From the NCBI RefSeq assembly GCF_019925205.1, contig NC_083566.1:4588001-4652000 (forward strand): a DNA stretch of 64,000 nucleotides, written 5' to 3'. The position numbers and the translations under genes were made by a program. Positions 39,366 to 50,486 of this stretch are shown here, piece after piece (within the stretch, counting starts at the first letter, position 1; the number at the start of each line of letters is the position of its first letter). The DNA is from Metopolophium dirhodum (taxonomy: Eukaryota; Arthropoda; Insecta; Hemiptera; Aphididae). Below the pieces are notes generated by a model, which was not told the origin of the DNA, made no database searches, and saw only the letters and a program-made list of their open reading frames with translations.

Positions 39366-39542
39366 TCATTTTCCAAATCAAGATGGAAAGATGTAGTAAA
39401 AAGCAATATGATATTACTTAAAGAGGGTTTGAATTGGAAAGAAAAAGCAACAGTTAGAGAGGAATGGAGTATTGGGTATGTAAGATGGAATGGTTACTGG
39501 AGTCTAGAGGCCTATAATAATCAAAGAAGAATCAGAATTTAA
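39366..39542 (+). pseudogene. LINE ORF2 C-terminal fragment
   Basis: A 58-codon open stretch ends at TAA 39,540-39,542. The translation contains SRWKDVVKSNMILLKEGLNW and then KATVREEWS. This matches the pattern near the C-terminus of many non-LTR retrotransposon ORF2 proteins: a basic residue, W.D.V..D...L......W...A..R..WR, about 35 residues long. Nothing upstream continues the reverse-transcriptase domain in frame, so only the tail remains, as expected for a 5'-truncated LINE copy. The clade cannot be told from this piece. It could also be a domesticated or chance segment. Confidence 0.55.
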
Positions 39543-40729
39543 CAGTGTTCATATTATCTTGTAATTATTTTTGTTTTATCTCAATACAATTAAACAACGC
39601 CATATCTATCACTTATATAATATCGATTCAATCAAGTGTAAAATATTTAAACATTATACCTATATAGTATATACGGTAAAAATTTAAAAACCAACTGTAG
39701 GAGTCAAAACACCATTAATCTAAACAATATCACGAATCAGATGCAATCTTTAAAATCGTCTTAATTATTTTAAATAAATAAATAATATAGGAAAAAGTAA
39801 TATTTCAAGTATAAAGTATGAACAATATATTTGAAACGCATATAAGAGATGGGGGGGGGGGATTAACACGTAGATTTATCTGGAGAATTATTATTACCTT
39901 AAAATGTAATATCTAGACATTGAAGTGCTATCGTTTTAGTAGTTAAGTAACTAAGTAAAAGAACTATAGGTAGTAAAAATAAAATCGCCTGACGCCTGAG
40001 ACTTACTATGATAATATATATATAGTGATTAGAATAAGAGTCGAGTTCATAGATAAATCGCAACTATCGCACACGCAGCTAATACCTATATAGATGATGT
40101 ATTATAATTTATAATATTTAATCCCTTTTCTAATAACCACGTGGGTATTAATATTTGTATACGTTTTAAACAATAAAATAATACAAGTATAGGAAATATA
40201 TTATATATCATAGCTAATTGATTTTGGAGTAAATTCTCGCTGTAAAGTAAAGTGAGTACTATAAATATTGTACCCTCATAAATAACGCAGCAACGATTGT
40301 TAATTAATACTCTGAGATCGATTATAATGGACGTCTTATAGCCACTCGAGATTATCGAGACGATTAAGCAAGGCAACAAAACTATCCATTTATGACGTAT
40401 TCTCGGAAGTCGGAATAATAATTGAACATTTAAAACATAAAATTAAAACCGTTAAGACGAGACAGTGTATTGTAGATTTCTCTCCGTGGTTATACGGTAC
40501 TACAATTTCGAAATTGCAGTTATCTTCTATTCTATAAATTGGACGACCCTAACCAATCGCTTTGAAATCCACTATGCGGAGGAGCAAAACGGTCATGTAT
40601 ATAAACCGACGTACATGTATAGGCGTATACGTCACGTTCAATACCTCGGGGACTTTATCGTATTTTGATGTGTATATGAGTTCGAGTATATACGTATTGG
40701 CCTCCGAATGTGTAATTGGTGCAGTGTAT

Positions 40730-40734
<5 letters not shown>
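39543..40734. other. AT-rich non-coding region
   Basis: A G11 run at 39,850-39,860 and a 97-codon Ile/Leu-rich open frame at 40,086-40,379 (-) with no domain. The frame probably reflects local composition. No supported gene. Confidence 0.55.

Positions 40735-40787
<53 letters not shown>
40735..40787. repeat. (TG)n array
   Basis: A pure dinucleotide array of about 53 bp. The long Val/Cys and Thr/His open frames spanning it are artefacts. Confidence 0.97.
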
Positions 40788-40789
<2 letters not shown>

Positions 40790-41028
40790 TTGTATAGTGA
40801 ACGGATATAGGAGTTTGCGTCGGCGATGTTGTTGGTGATGGTTGTGGCGGTGGGACGAGGAGATGCGGCGGTGGAAGGATCCAAATGGGGCACCGAGGAA
40901 AGAAAAATCATCACGACGGCGGCGGTGGACACGCGATTTAACGAGACTTTACCCACTCACCCGTTGTTCTTTCACACACACACACATGCACATATATATT
41001 CGTACGTTACCGTGTATACCCCAGCTAT

Positions 41029-41325
41029 ACTACCACTACCACTACCACTACCACTACCACTACCACTACCACTACCACTGCTACGCCTTAGCGCCCTTGA
41101 GGTAATCCGGATTTGCCGGATCCGTTTCCTAATAGCCCTCGCCCGTCGGGGTATTTGCCCGGGGCGACCCGGTAATCCTGCACTAATGAACGCTAGGGAT
41201 AACGGCTTAAATCCCTTCGGCGGCCTCGCCATCATCCTCCGCACAATATATACCTCTCTTCCACTCACGCACGCACGCACACTTAAGACTACTACTATTA
41301 CCACTATACCACTACCACTACAACT
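41029..41325 (-). mobile_element. GC-rich repeat body (family Z, copy 1) between (CACTAC)n arrays
   Basis: A GC-rich core at 41,090-41,232 is flanked on the left by a (CACTAC)n array (41,029-41,080) and on the right by a shorter, worn array of the same motif in the same orientation (41,288-41,325). On the minus strand the core contains CCGAAGGGATTTAAGC, ATTACCGGGTCGCC and CCCCGACGGGCGA. These are collinear with 54,637-54,710 on the plus strand, which identifies a dispersed family. The hexamer array could be the element's 3' tail or the target it entered. No RNA polymerase III boxes were found. Confidence 0.5.
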
Positions 41326-41357
41326 GCAAAATTGTGTACAACAAAAGACTATACGAT

Positions 41358-41359
<2 letters not shown>

Positions 41360-41400
<41 letters not shown>

Positions 41401-41418
41401 CATACATACATACATATA
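41360..41418. repeat. (CA)n then (CATA)n arrays
   Basis: An uninterrupted (CA)n of about 35 bp runs into (TA)n and (CATA)n. Together with the (TG)n at 40.74 kb and the (CACTAC)n arrays it makes this 0.7-kb interval the densest microsatellite cluster in the window. Confidence 0.95.
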
Positions 41419-43821
41419 TATTATATAAACACTCGCGGTATATATATTTGTATGCGATAATATCTGTGTGAGAGTGTATGTGTGTGTCTGTAAGTGGGCG
41501 TGCGTGTGTGTGACCGGTATAAGGATTACGGTGTACACAGCGCACACGGACTAGTGTGCTCGGCCGACCGAAATGCCTGAGAGTCGGTCGAGTAATCCGG
41601 GCGGCGATAATCTCTGCAGCAGTTCGCCGGTTGCAAGGGCAGCACGTGGCCAGTTTTCCCCGTATAATATATTATGCATAATACGTTTCGTCAGTCGATA
41701 TTATGCTAAACGAAAATAACGGCAATAAAAAAAAAATAACAAACCTATATACACGCAAAACTGTGTTCTATAATTACACATAATAATAATATTATGTATA
41801 ACAAACTATAATAACTATCGATAGCAGACAGTGACGTATATAGGATTTAAATACAACTCTAGAAATGCTAATACCAGGTAACCGTTTGAACGGTATACAT
41901 ATAAAATACAACTAAATGTACGGCTAATCATATGTTTTTTTTTTTTAATTCGAGTAGCCAAGTGGTGGTCATATCATACAGCTCATATAAAAGCTCTACC
42001 TTGACTTATTCCTGGCAACGCTACCTCTGTCTATATACCTATTTCTACCTACTTGTATATCACAGAATTAAATTCACGCACGTATATATATATATACGAA
42101 CAATATAAGTACCGAGTTATTGTAACAAGTATTTTTGATGCTTAAATTAATTATAATTTTCATTAAATATCCAAGATATTATTCCTGCTATAGGTACATA
42201 CGTTGCAGGTCTAAATTATCATACGTCATATAATAGTTCACGATTATCATGATATTAGCCTGTGATTATTACAGTATAATAATCTCGTATTATATATAGA
42301 TATATTTTTGGGTATAGTACAATGGAAAAATATATAGTTTCATAAGTACTATATTTTGTTAGGAATTCTATGAATCAAGAACTATATATAGGTATTGACT
42401 TTTAATATATATATATATTAATAATAAGCGTTTCGATGGCGATAAACAACGGGTTATGAAAAATAAATTGGTTAGAAAAATAAAGTTGTATCCAGCCCAA
42501 AAACATATCTAATATGTTAATAATAAGAATCTGTAACCATTGCCCAAGTGACAGATTACGCTGGGCATCATAATATTATTATGCACGCGTTGGTATTTTT
42601 ACGGAGTCGACTATAGTTGTAGTGCAGTGGCGCCATTTGCGTTTTTTAATAGGGGGTGCCAATTTTTTTTTTATCGCAATCCACTTTTTGTCCATCACAC
42701 TAAATACTGTGTATTTTATGTATGCGGAGGGTTGAAAAGTTATACTATATTGGATATTTTAATGGATTCAAAAAATTGGAAAGTTTCAATTCGGAAATAG
42801 CTTTTGTCAAGCATATGGCATTGACATACATACCATTAAAACATAAATCTATAAATAATAAAGTGTACATTACCTCCGTACACAATATTACATTTTGCGC
42901 ATTTATGTTTTCATAATATTACCTATATAATATAATATTAACTCTCATAATATGCATCCGGCCGTCGTCGCGTTTGAAAATTTCGTACGACAGGCCTATA
43001 AGACGCGTACAGTGGTCGTGGTGCCAACTGCCGAAGTATACCTTGCTCCCCCCCATCTAGTTCGCACTATAATACAACAACATATATTACCTAATATGCA
43101 TATTATTATCAGTCGTGGTGAGGACTAACGATAGTGTGTATGCATCATGTACATGACTGCAGGAAGTACAACTACGCGTCTATACGATGCGTTCAAAAAC
43201 ACATTTTCTCGTGCGGTCACTGCGCTTTGAATAATATTTGGATCACGTCGTTAGGGTCTGTTCTACCGTATTAATCTCTACCGACATCTCGCGCGCGCGT
43301 GTGAAATCGATGTGTCCATTATTGTAAATACTAAATATTATAATATATTATTATTATTATTATTATTATGATTACGTTTGCAGTACAACTGCAGTATAGG
43401 CATAATACCTACACCAACGTGCGTATTGTACGAGTACGATACGCGAATTATTATACAATCCGCAATACGCGTAAACGCATGCGAGTCCGTATACGACATT
43501 CGCATTTAAACACTATGCCTACACCTATATATACCTATTATGCATACGCCATAATATCGGTACGCCTAAACGTCGGATTAGCGTGGGTGCCGTGCATATT
43601 ATTAAATTAAACGTGTCGGGTTCGGTGGCAGCCGGACGACGGGTTTTAAAGAACCTCCACGTCCTGCAGGTGGTGGCGTGTGCGTCGACTCGAGCTGGAT
43701 TCGGATATACGTACGTATATGTACCGTACCTATATATTGTTATATATAACACGATATTATATTATTATCGAACGCATACTAAGTAGGCATAATCCGAATA
43801 GAGGAGTAGTGCAGTAAGAGT

Positions 43822-43852
<31 letters not shown>

Positions 43853-45592
43853 TAACCCAAAATCATTTTATCAGACTATTATATTATTATAATCCGGTCG
43901 CACGTATATATAATAATATATACGCGCGCGCCGGGTCTTAATCCAGATTTATTTCTTTGGCGAATTATTTCGGTTTCCGAGTTAATCCGATTTCCAAACA
44001 AGCCGGATTTTTATCATAATATATATACGTATATACATATATATTATTCTAAGTAATTTAAGCAGTTGTAGTATACCCATTGTCCTAGCCTATTAAAATA
44101 GTTCCGTTCAACCATTGTTGCGATTCTTCTTCTTATTTCTTAACATCGCGGTCCTACAGCTCTGCAGCCACTAATAAAAAAAAAAATAAACACAAATTCA
44201 GTTTATTATTATATATTATACGTTGCGTGTATAATAAGTTGTATTTTCACGCAACAATCCTATTTTTATTACGATTTTATACGTATTAGTATCTATCACG
44301 ATAATAATATAATATTATTATTTAAAACAATCATTATATTATTATCATACAAAATTAAAAATATCGATCGAAACTGCCATTATTCTGACTTTGCAAATAC
44401 CTAAGTAGGTATTGAAAACGTATCCACTATATCGTTATGTTGGCCACAATATGCTATGACTTTATAATACTCATTTCAATAATAGTAGGTAAATTAAATT
44501 ATACAATACCGTTAAGTGTTCTTAAAATGTGTGTTTTTACTTGTACGCATTATTTTTTTTAATAAATAAAAAAATCGAATGCATTGTATGGAGTGCATTC
44601 AACAAATATCTACCTACCTACTCGTTGTTTGTACGTAATGATTTATTTTTCAAACGATACGAGCTTTAAATTTAAATCCCGCAGTCATCGGACTCATTTT
44701 TCCACATTGTGGTTTCAATAGTTTTAAAGGATGTGGAATCTATATATACCTATAATTACGATTAATGCTTATTGTCCGGTTCGTTTTTTTTGTTGTTTTA
44801 AGGATTGATAATGTAATATAATACCATGTGTCTATAGGTATATGGCAGCTGCAGCCGCCGTTGAACACTGATTATTTTTACAGTTTTTCCTGCTGTACAC
44901 GTTCGAGTTTGATTTTTCCGGATTTCTAAATTATCGACAATCGTTTTTATAGTATATTCGAGTAAAAAATTTTTTTTAAAAAGAATCACCGTTACTGAAT
45001 CGGTTTTCCATTGTTTGAACCATTGGCTTGCGTGCGTATTAAATAATAATATACCTACCAACATTGTTCGGTGTTTTTCATTAGGGTATTTTTTTTTCTT
45101 GTTAATTTCACCGGATCATCGTAAAATAATTTAGTTACGATAATGTCATTAAGAAACATTTTGATGGAGATTTACCTCACCGCCACCGCTGTGGGATCAT
45201 GAACCCGGTATAGATGATCGTAGTATATATACGATGTATAGAGTCATTATGCATGTCCCGTCAACTTAACTCTTTATAGGACTCACGTATCTGCGCAAGC
45301 GCGACTGCTTATCAATGACGTGGTTCACGGAAATTATTGGTTGATTAGGTTGTCACCTTTAATTTATTGATATTTATAAATTATAATATTTTAAATTTAC
45401 CTTAATAAAATATGATAAGAGGCCATGATGCGGCGCATACACGTCATTTCGCGATCGCTGCGGACTGCGGCCCTTTAGTTGTGTTATCTTCACATATACT
45501 TTTCGAATGACTATATCCTTTGTAGTATACATGATAAGCCATTCTAAGCGAATCCATGAAGAATTTGCAGCAGCTACAAATAATAATATTAT
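41419..45592. other. non-coding region with transposon scraps
   Basis: No supported gene. A transposon-end scrap, GCAGTGGCGCCATTTGCG followed by AGGGGGTGCC, lies at 42,622-42,660. (ATT)n is at 43,347-43,368 and a GC-richer patch at 43,585-43,720. (TA)14 is at 43,822-43,849. TAATCC-type homeodomain sites occur at 41,593 and near 43,986. Confidence 0.55.
43822..43849. repeat. (TA)14 array
   Basis: Pure TA dinucleotides. Confidence 0.95.
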
Positions 45593-45855
45593 GCGGGGGG
45601 ACGGTGTGGCCGAGAGGACTAAGGCTGGTTCGATACCTCGGCCGCGGGCGGCATTTTTCTTCGGGCAAGTCACGGTGTCCAGAGAAGTAGTGCCGCCATC
45701 TCCCACCCGGGGCATGGCAGAAACCTACGGGTGCCTCATTAGAAATTCTGCCAAACACAACACACACGTGTAAAACCCTACAGTTACTGGGTCCACTACC
45801 TACAATCATAAAGAACCCACCATCAGCTAATGATAAAAATAAAATAATAAAAAAC
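45593..45855 (+). mobile_element. tRNA-derived SINE, copy 2 (nearly full length)
   Basis: Begins GCGGGGGGACGGTG, then box A TGGCCGAGAGG (45,607-45,617) and box B GGTTCGATACC (45,627-45,637). The TGGCCGAG form of box A is that of Ser/Leu tRNAs. The tRNA-unrelated body carries GCGGCATTTTTCTTCG and AAATTCTGCCAAA and is shared with 8,536-8,780. It ends in an A-rich tail (GATAAAAATAAAATAATAAA). Only nine bases separate boxes A and B, so the whole anticodon region is missing, which may impair transcription. No clean target duplication was identified. Confidence 0.85.
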
Positions 45856-46608
45856 AGATAAAGTGATACAAAAAAGTCGCCGGGCTTAAAGATCAATTAT
45901 AAAAGTAATATATTAATATAAATATAAATATAAATAATAATACGCGCTATCCCCCGCGACAATCGCCGTCCGCAAATCGAGAAAACACTGATGATGGCGC
46001 TCGCCAATTTCACTCCATTTTCCGTCGTCGTCCGAGAGGAGGTACTTACTCTTTCCGTGCGTTTAACACGCCGCGTGATGCGTATACCTCTTCGTATTAA
46101 AAAAAAAACGTATATAAATCGCAGTACAAAGAAACGGCGGAACGACCAGCCGCGAATAGAGCGCAAACGGATACGCGTGGTGGAGATATCGCGATATTAT
46201 GTACAGGTACAATATACCTAATAATAATATTACGTTCAACCGTGGTGAACTGCAATTGTCCGCGAATAACGTATAGTTGCAGCGTATAGTACAACAACAC
46301 TATAATTTATAATGATAATAATATATTGCGTTATGGCGTGCGAACGAGAAGAAAATGTATTAATAAGCCACGTCGGATTAGTCGACGACGGTTTTTGTTA
46401 TTTTTCCACGACCGCCTCCCGCAACTGTATTATATTAATATGTTATTATACACCTGTAATATCGCGTAGCGTATAAAAATAATATAATAATAAGCAGTAG
46501 TAGTGGCCGCTGATCTTCGTGGAGGAAGGAGAACCCCTTCGATCGACTTGGTACTGGAAAAAAAATTCTATTATAACCATACAAAAACGAATTTACGTGA
46601 AAACTAGT
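45856..46608. other. mixed-composition non-coding region
   Basis: Moderately GC-rich around 45,950-46,190 with open frames on both strands that look compositional (Arg-rich). No domain, ATG-plus-donor or other gene signal that I trust. Confidence 0.5.
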
Positions 46609-47025
46609 CTTAAGGGGATTGGAAGCGGTGATTTTCTGTCTCTGTTTAACACACGTGGAACATAGGGAATTATACGTGTTTTCATTCCAACGTACCGATT
46701 CTAGTGAAGCGATAAGAATTCTAAAAACAGATTTAGATTTGTCATCATGTCTACTTCAGATTGACTTTTTCACATTTTTGATTTTATCCTCCTAAATCCT
46801 AAAAAAAATCGTACAAAAAAGGAAAAGGAATATTTACATTTTTGGAGAAGTTAAAATCAAAAAATTAAAAACTTGAGAAAATTGATCTCAAGTAGACTTG
46901 ACGACAAATTCAAATCTGTTTTTAGAATTCTTATCGCTTCACTAGAAATTGAGATTTAATATTTTAATTTATGTAGAAATTAAAATACGTCTAAATTCCT
47001 ATTCACTTCTTCCAATTCCCTTGAA
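46609..47025. mobile_element. fold-back MITE, 417 bp
   Basis: The outer inverted repeat is CTTAAGGGGATTGGAAGCGG (46,609-46,628) against, inverted, TTCAAGGGAATTGGAAGAAG (47,006-47,025). A longer and better conserved inner pair follows: TTCTAGTGAAGCGATAAGAA (from 46,699) continues to about 46,786 and returns inverted at about 46,856-46,946. The whole unit can fold into one long hairpin around a short A-rich loop near 46,800-46,820. No open frame. Target duplication not resolved. Confidence 0.8.
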
Positions 47026-49859
47026 TCCGTTGACACTATTGAGACAATGATGACCAAAAAATTAATGATGTACCGAATTATTAAAATTTTTAATGTGCAT
47101 GGAGGTAAGTATATAACTATTTCCTATATAATTTACAAATTAATTTACCTATACATATATTCATACTTATTTGCCCAAAACGTATTTTTTTGTGAAATAA
47201 ACACTCGCCCAAACGATGTACGCCGGTCTATTGCGTCCCAAAGTTAGGTTAACGACATTTTTTCCCCTTTTTTATGTCTGATTGAGTTCTATTGTAAAGT
47301 GTAGATAAGCACTAAATACCTACTCTATTTAAAATATTATGAAAGCACGTACAATAATAATGATAATATGAGACTGGGGAAATAAATTAGGTCAAACATT
47401 TTTCATAATATTATATCATTATTTATTAGATACAATCAGTCAAGTATAGGATTCAACAATTAAAAAATGAATTTCTTTGTCAGTGTTATTAAAATACAAC
47501 AATAATAAAACAAAAAAATTACATTTAGTATTAAACAAAAGTAGTTATAAAGTATATTTTGATCAAGATATGATTTTTTTATTTAAAAATTAATAGGTTT
47601 TAAGTGAAATAATTGTAATTATATTTAAATATGATATTATAATTTTATTATATAAATTGCTTTTTTTTTCAATATATTTTAGTCTTTTAAATAGTTTGCT
47701 CTGTGTTTTAAAGACATTCAATTCTAACTGTCACGTCTGCACGCCACTTGGACCAAATATAACTTTATACCTTGGTCCAATACAAAACATCACGAACGCA
47801 CAACATATTATTTTTAATTTACATGACTTATAGACGAAATTTAAACACTGGAAATGTATTACTTACATTGAGTCCTAATTATATTTAATTATGTTTAATA
47901 TACTTAATAATTGCCCCTGCTCCTTGGCTACGGTAATTATATCTACTAAGAGTTCCATGACTCTTCCCAAAAATCTTATATTTAACTTGTCATCCACGAC
48001 CATGTTACACCTTAGCAGTGGTGGATTTATAGGGAAGAATAGTATTTTTTTAAGGGAAGAATAGCGACCATGGTCTATTATAGTTGTGATACAAAATTTA
48101 TGAGTAACTTATACAGTTATACCAATACTTTTAAACTCTTATACTTATAAGTACGTACACTCATTTATTATTGTACATTATAATTTATAAAAATACCTTT
48201 ATAGTAATAAAGGTGTATTTTTTATAAATATGTGTTGTATTTACCATTTTTTTGAAAATCCCTTCACAAAAAAAAAATAAAACAAAATCCTGTTATAAAG
48301 TTGTAGTATACATATTATATGTTATTTCAATATGCTGCGGCCGTTGGCAATTGACATAAGCAATATTGTTGCAGTTTTGGTCGAAATATTGAGTCATTGT
48401 CAGAGATTCAATTTAAAAATATTCACATTTGGCGGGAAATGATCGATGGTGTTATTGTTTTTTAATATTTATTCACCTATTATTATTATTATTAAAGGTA
48501 TTGGCCCTCTTCGTGTCGGTTTAAAGACCTAGGTACTAATCGTCCACGAACAAATAAAAACGTCCCCTCCACGAAATACACATGCGTATAATAGCTTACG
48601 CTAAAATACAATCGATTTTTGTTCTGTTTTTTTTTTTTTTTTTATTTATTAGACTAACCGTTCTATTAGCGAGAACTGTCTGTTTGACATAATACGCATT
48701 AATGACTCGTCGACAAGCCCTAAACGGAATAGCGTGAAGAACGGGCACATATTATAGGCGTATTATAGAAGAACAATGCTCGTATATATTTTTATGCATC
48801 GAAAAAATACACTTTTGATGGGTATACGGTACGTAGATTAGGCGTACTGCCTGGTCATGTCAGAAAATAATAATTTCATGGTTCGGATTCATATACAGTA
48901 TAGATGATGACGGCGACGCACGGGGTGATAAATTTTCATCATAATACTAGGAACCGTCACTATATTCTATAACATACAATATTATAATACAGTCTGTAAA
49001 TTTAACGGAATGTGCCGAACATATAATATACGACCCGATGTATAACATAAAATCACCATCCTACGCAGTGTATTGTAACGATCATTTACAAAAACGTCAA
49101 AACGGCAATTTTATGTGTTCGCGGCGGCGGTCGCGGTCGTCTCGTACCGGGTTGCAGCTGCATCAGTGAAAGAAAAAAGGATTTAAATGTGTATACGAGG
49201 TGAACCGACAGTAAATTTGTGCCCGTCTGCCTATATACCCGTCACCGTAATGTAATTGTATTGCATATTACCGTAGTCGTCCGTAGATTGTTGTCCATCG
49301 AACGGAGTCAAGTGACTGATGATATTATACTCGTCGTGTGTCGTATACGTATACATAATTTAATATTATTCCAAAGATCCTAGGATATAGCATAGGTATA
49401 TATTTATTCATACGCCATAAATTGAACACATTCGCGGGATTATAGAACGATCGGGTCTGTCCTTTTTTGCCCCCGTATTATTATGTATAACCATATAGGA
49501 ATTCATTTCGTAGACTGCACTGGAAGACAAAACGCAATATTGAATGTCGATCTCGGTCGGTCGGTGGTCACCCTCCTCGTCGTACTTTTGCCCGGGCAAA
49601 CGTTCGATCTCTTCAAAACTGCACTTCACTTGAGAACGCGACCCGATAGTACTGTTTAATATAATAATATAACATACGGAGACCCGTAAGTTTCAGAATA
49701 AACGATATAAAAATGAATTTTACAACGAACTAGACAAGAGTATATACTCTCACATATCAAACTATAGGCAATACATAATATTATGATATGATATGTCATA
49801 TTTTACGAATATTTACGAGTTGACGTATAGCAATAATCATAATGATGTAATAAATTATA
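47026..49859. other. AT-rich non-coding region
   Basis: No supported gene. A GGAG|GTAAGTATAT donor-like site at 47,102 follows a short ATG frame (47,047), but no promoter or leader supports it. Other items are a duplicated AAGGGAAGAATAG scrap (48,028-48,065) after a GCAGTGGTGGATTTATAGG transposon-like end, and a T18 run at 48,629-48,646. A 73-codon open frame at 49,408-49,629 (-) is unrecognised. Confidence 0.5.
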
Positions 49860-50395
49860 TTGCACACGCGGCAGTCGTACGTTTCGGTTTCGGTCGTCCC
49901 GTCGGCGGCAGCACTGCAGGGGTGGCGCTGGTCGGAGGACAGAAGGAGGTGGCGGGGGGATGCCGCCGTAATCCGGATTAAGGGCGCGTCAGTGGCGGCG
50001 GCGGTGTGGGGGTACGGTCGTTGCTATATTCCCGGCTAATCTCACCCCCGGTCTGCACACTCCACGCCGCGAACCGTTCGCAGTGGCACACAAAGTTTCA
50101 CCCCGAACGGCACACGATAATCCCTCTGGTCTCCTTCCACCACCACGCACCCCGACTGCCGCCACCGACTCTCCGCGTCCCCGTCGTCGACAATCCTCAT
50201 CCACCGCGGCTGCCGGACGGGTTTTTCGACTCTCACCGTGCGCGTGTGTGTGTGTGTGTGAACGCGGTCGCGCGTTAGTCTCGGTCGGTCAAACGGGCCG
50301 CGTGGTGTAGTGTCGTCGTCGTCGTTGTGCGGGGTACAGTGTACGTAGTCGTCGATTCGAGAACGACAGAAATAAAATTAATACCGATATTGTAC
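49860..50395 (+). promoter_or_regulatory. CpG-island promoter and 5' UTR of exon 1b
   Basis: About 530 bp of CpG-rich DNA lead into the ATG at 50,396. It holds a perfect palindrome TAATCCGGATTA (49,969-49,980), two facing TAATCC half-sites as bound by K50-type homeodomains (Otx, Pitx, Bicoid class). It also has a (TG)n at 50,244-50,259 and GTCGTCGTC repeats at 50,312-50,324. No TATA box is evident, as usual for CpG-rich promoters. The transcription start is not determined. Confidence 0.55.
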
Positions 50396-50486
50396 ATGAT
50401 CACGTGCGCCTTATCCGGACACCCAGGGAACCCGGACGAAATGCAAGATCAGCCGACGACGTCAGAGTCGGAGGAACTCGTCACCG
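50396..50486 (+). CDS. first coding exon 1b, protein unknown
   Basis: ATG 50,396 opens a frame of 30 codons plus one base, ending at a strong donor ACCG|GTAAGA (intron from 50,487). The peptide starts MITCALSGHPGNPDE and ends SESEELVT. It is acidic and Ser/Thr/Pro-rich, without a signal peptide or membrane segment. A second in-frame ATG at 50,441 (GACGAAATGC) is an alternative start giving a shorter N-terminus (MQDQPTTSE). The frame is also open upstream of 50,396, but no ATG precedes it there. The exon sits in a CpG-rich promoter and composition turns AT-rich right after the donor. End phase 1 equals that of the 25,741-25,822 exon, consistent with alternative first exons of one gene. Family not recognised. 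Confidence 0.65.

Noticed and set aside
40549..41547. Frames up to 191 codons around the microsatellite cluster
   Set aside because: They translate (TG)n, (CA)n and (CACTAC)n into Thr-His, Cys-Val and Gly-Ser repeats. The GC-rich part belongs to repeat family Z.
47047..47103. ATG frame ending at a strong GGAG|GTAAGT donor
   Set aside because: Directly follows the fold-back element, AT-rich codons, no CpG leader or promoter. Probably a chance donor.
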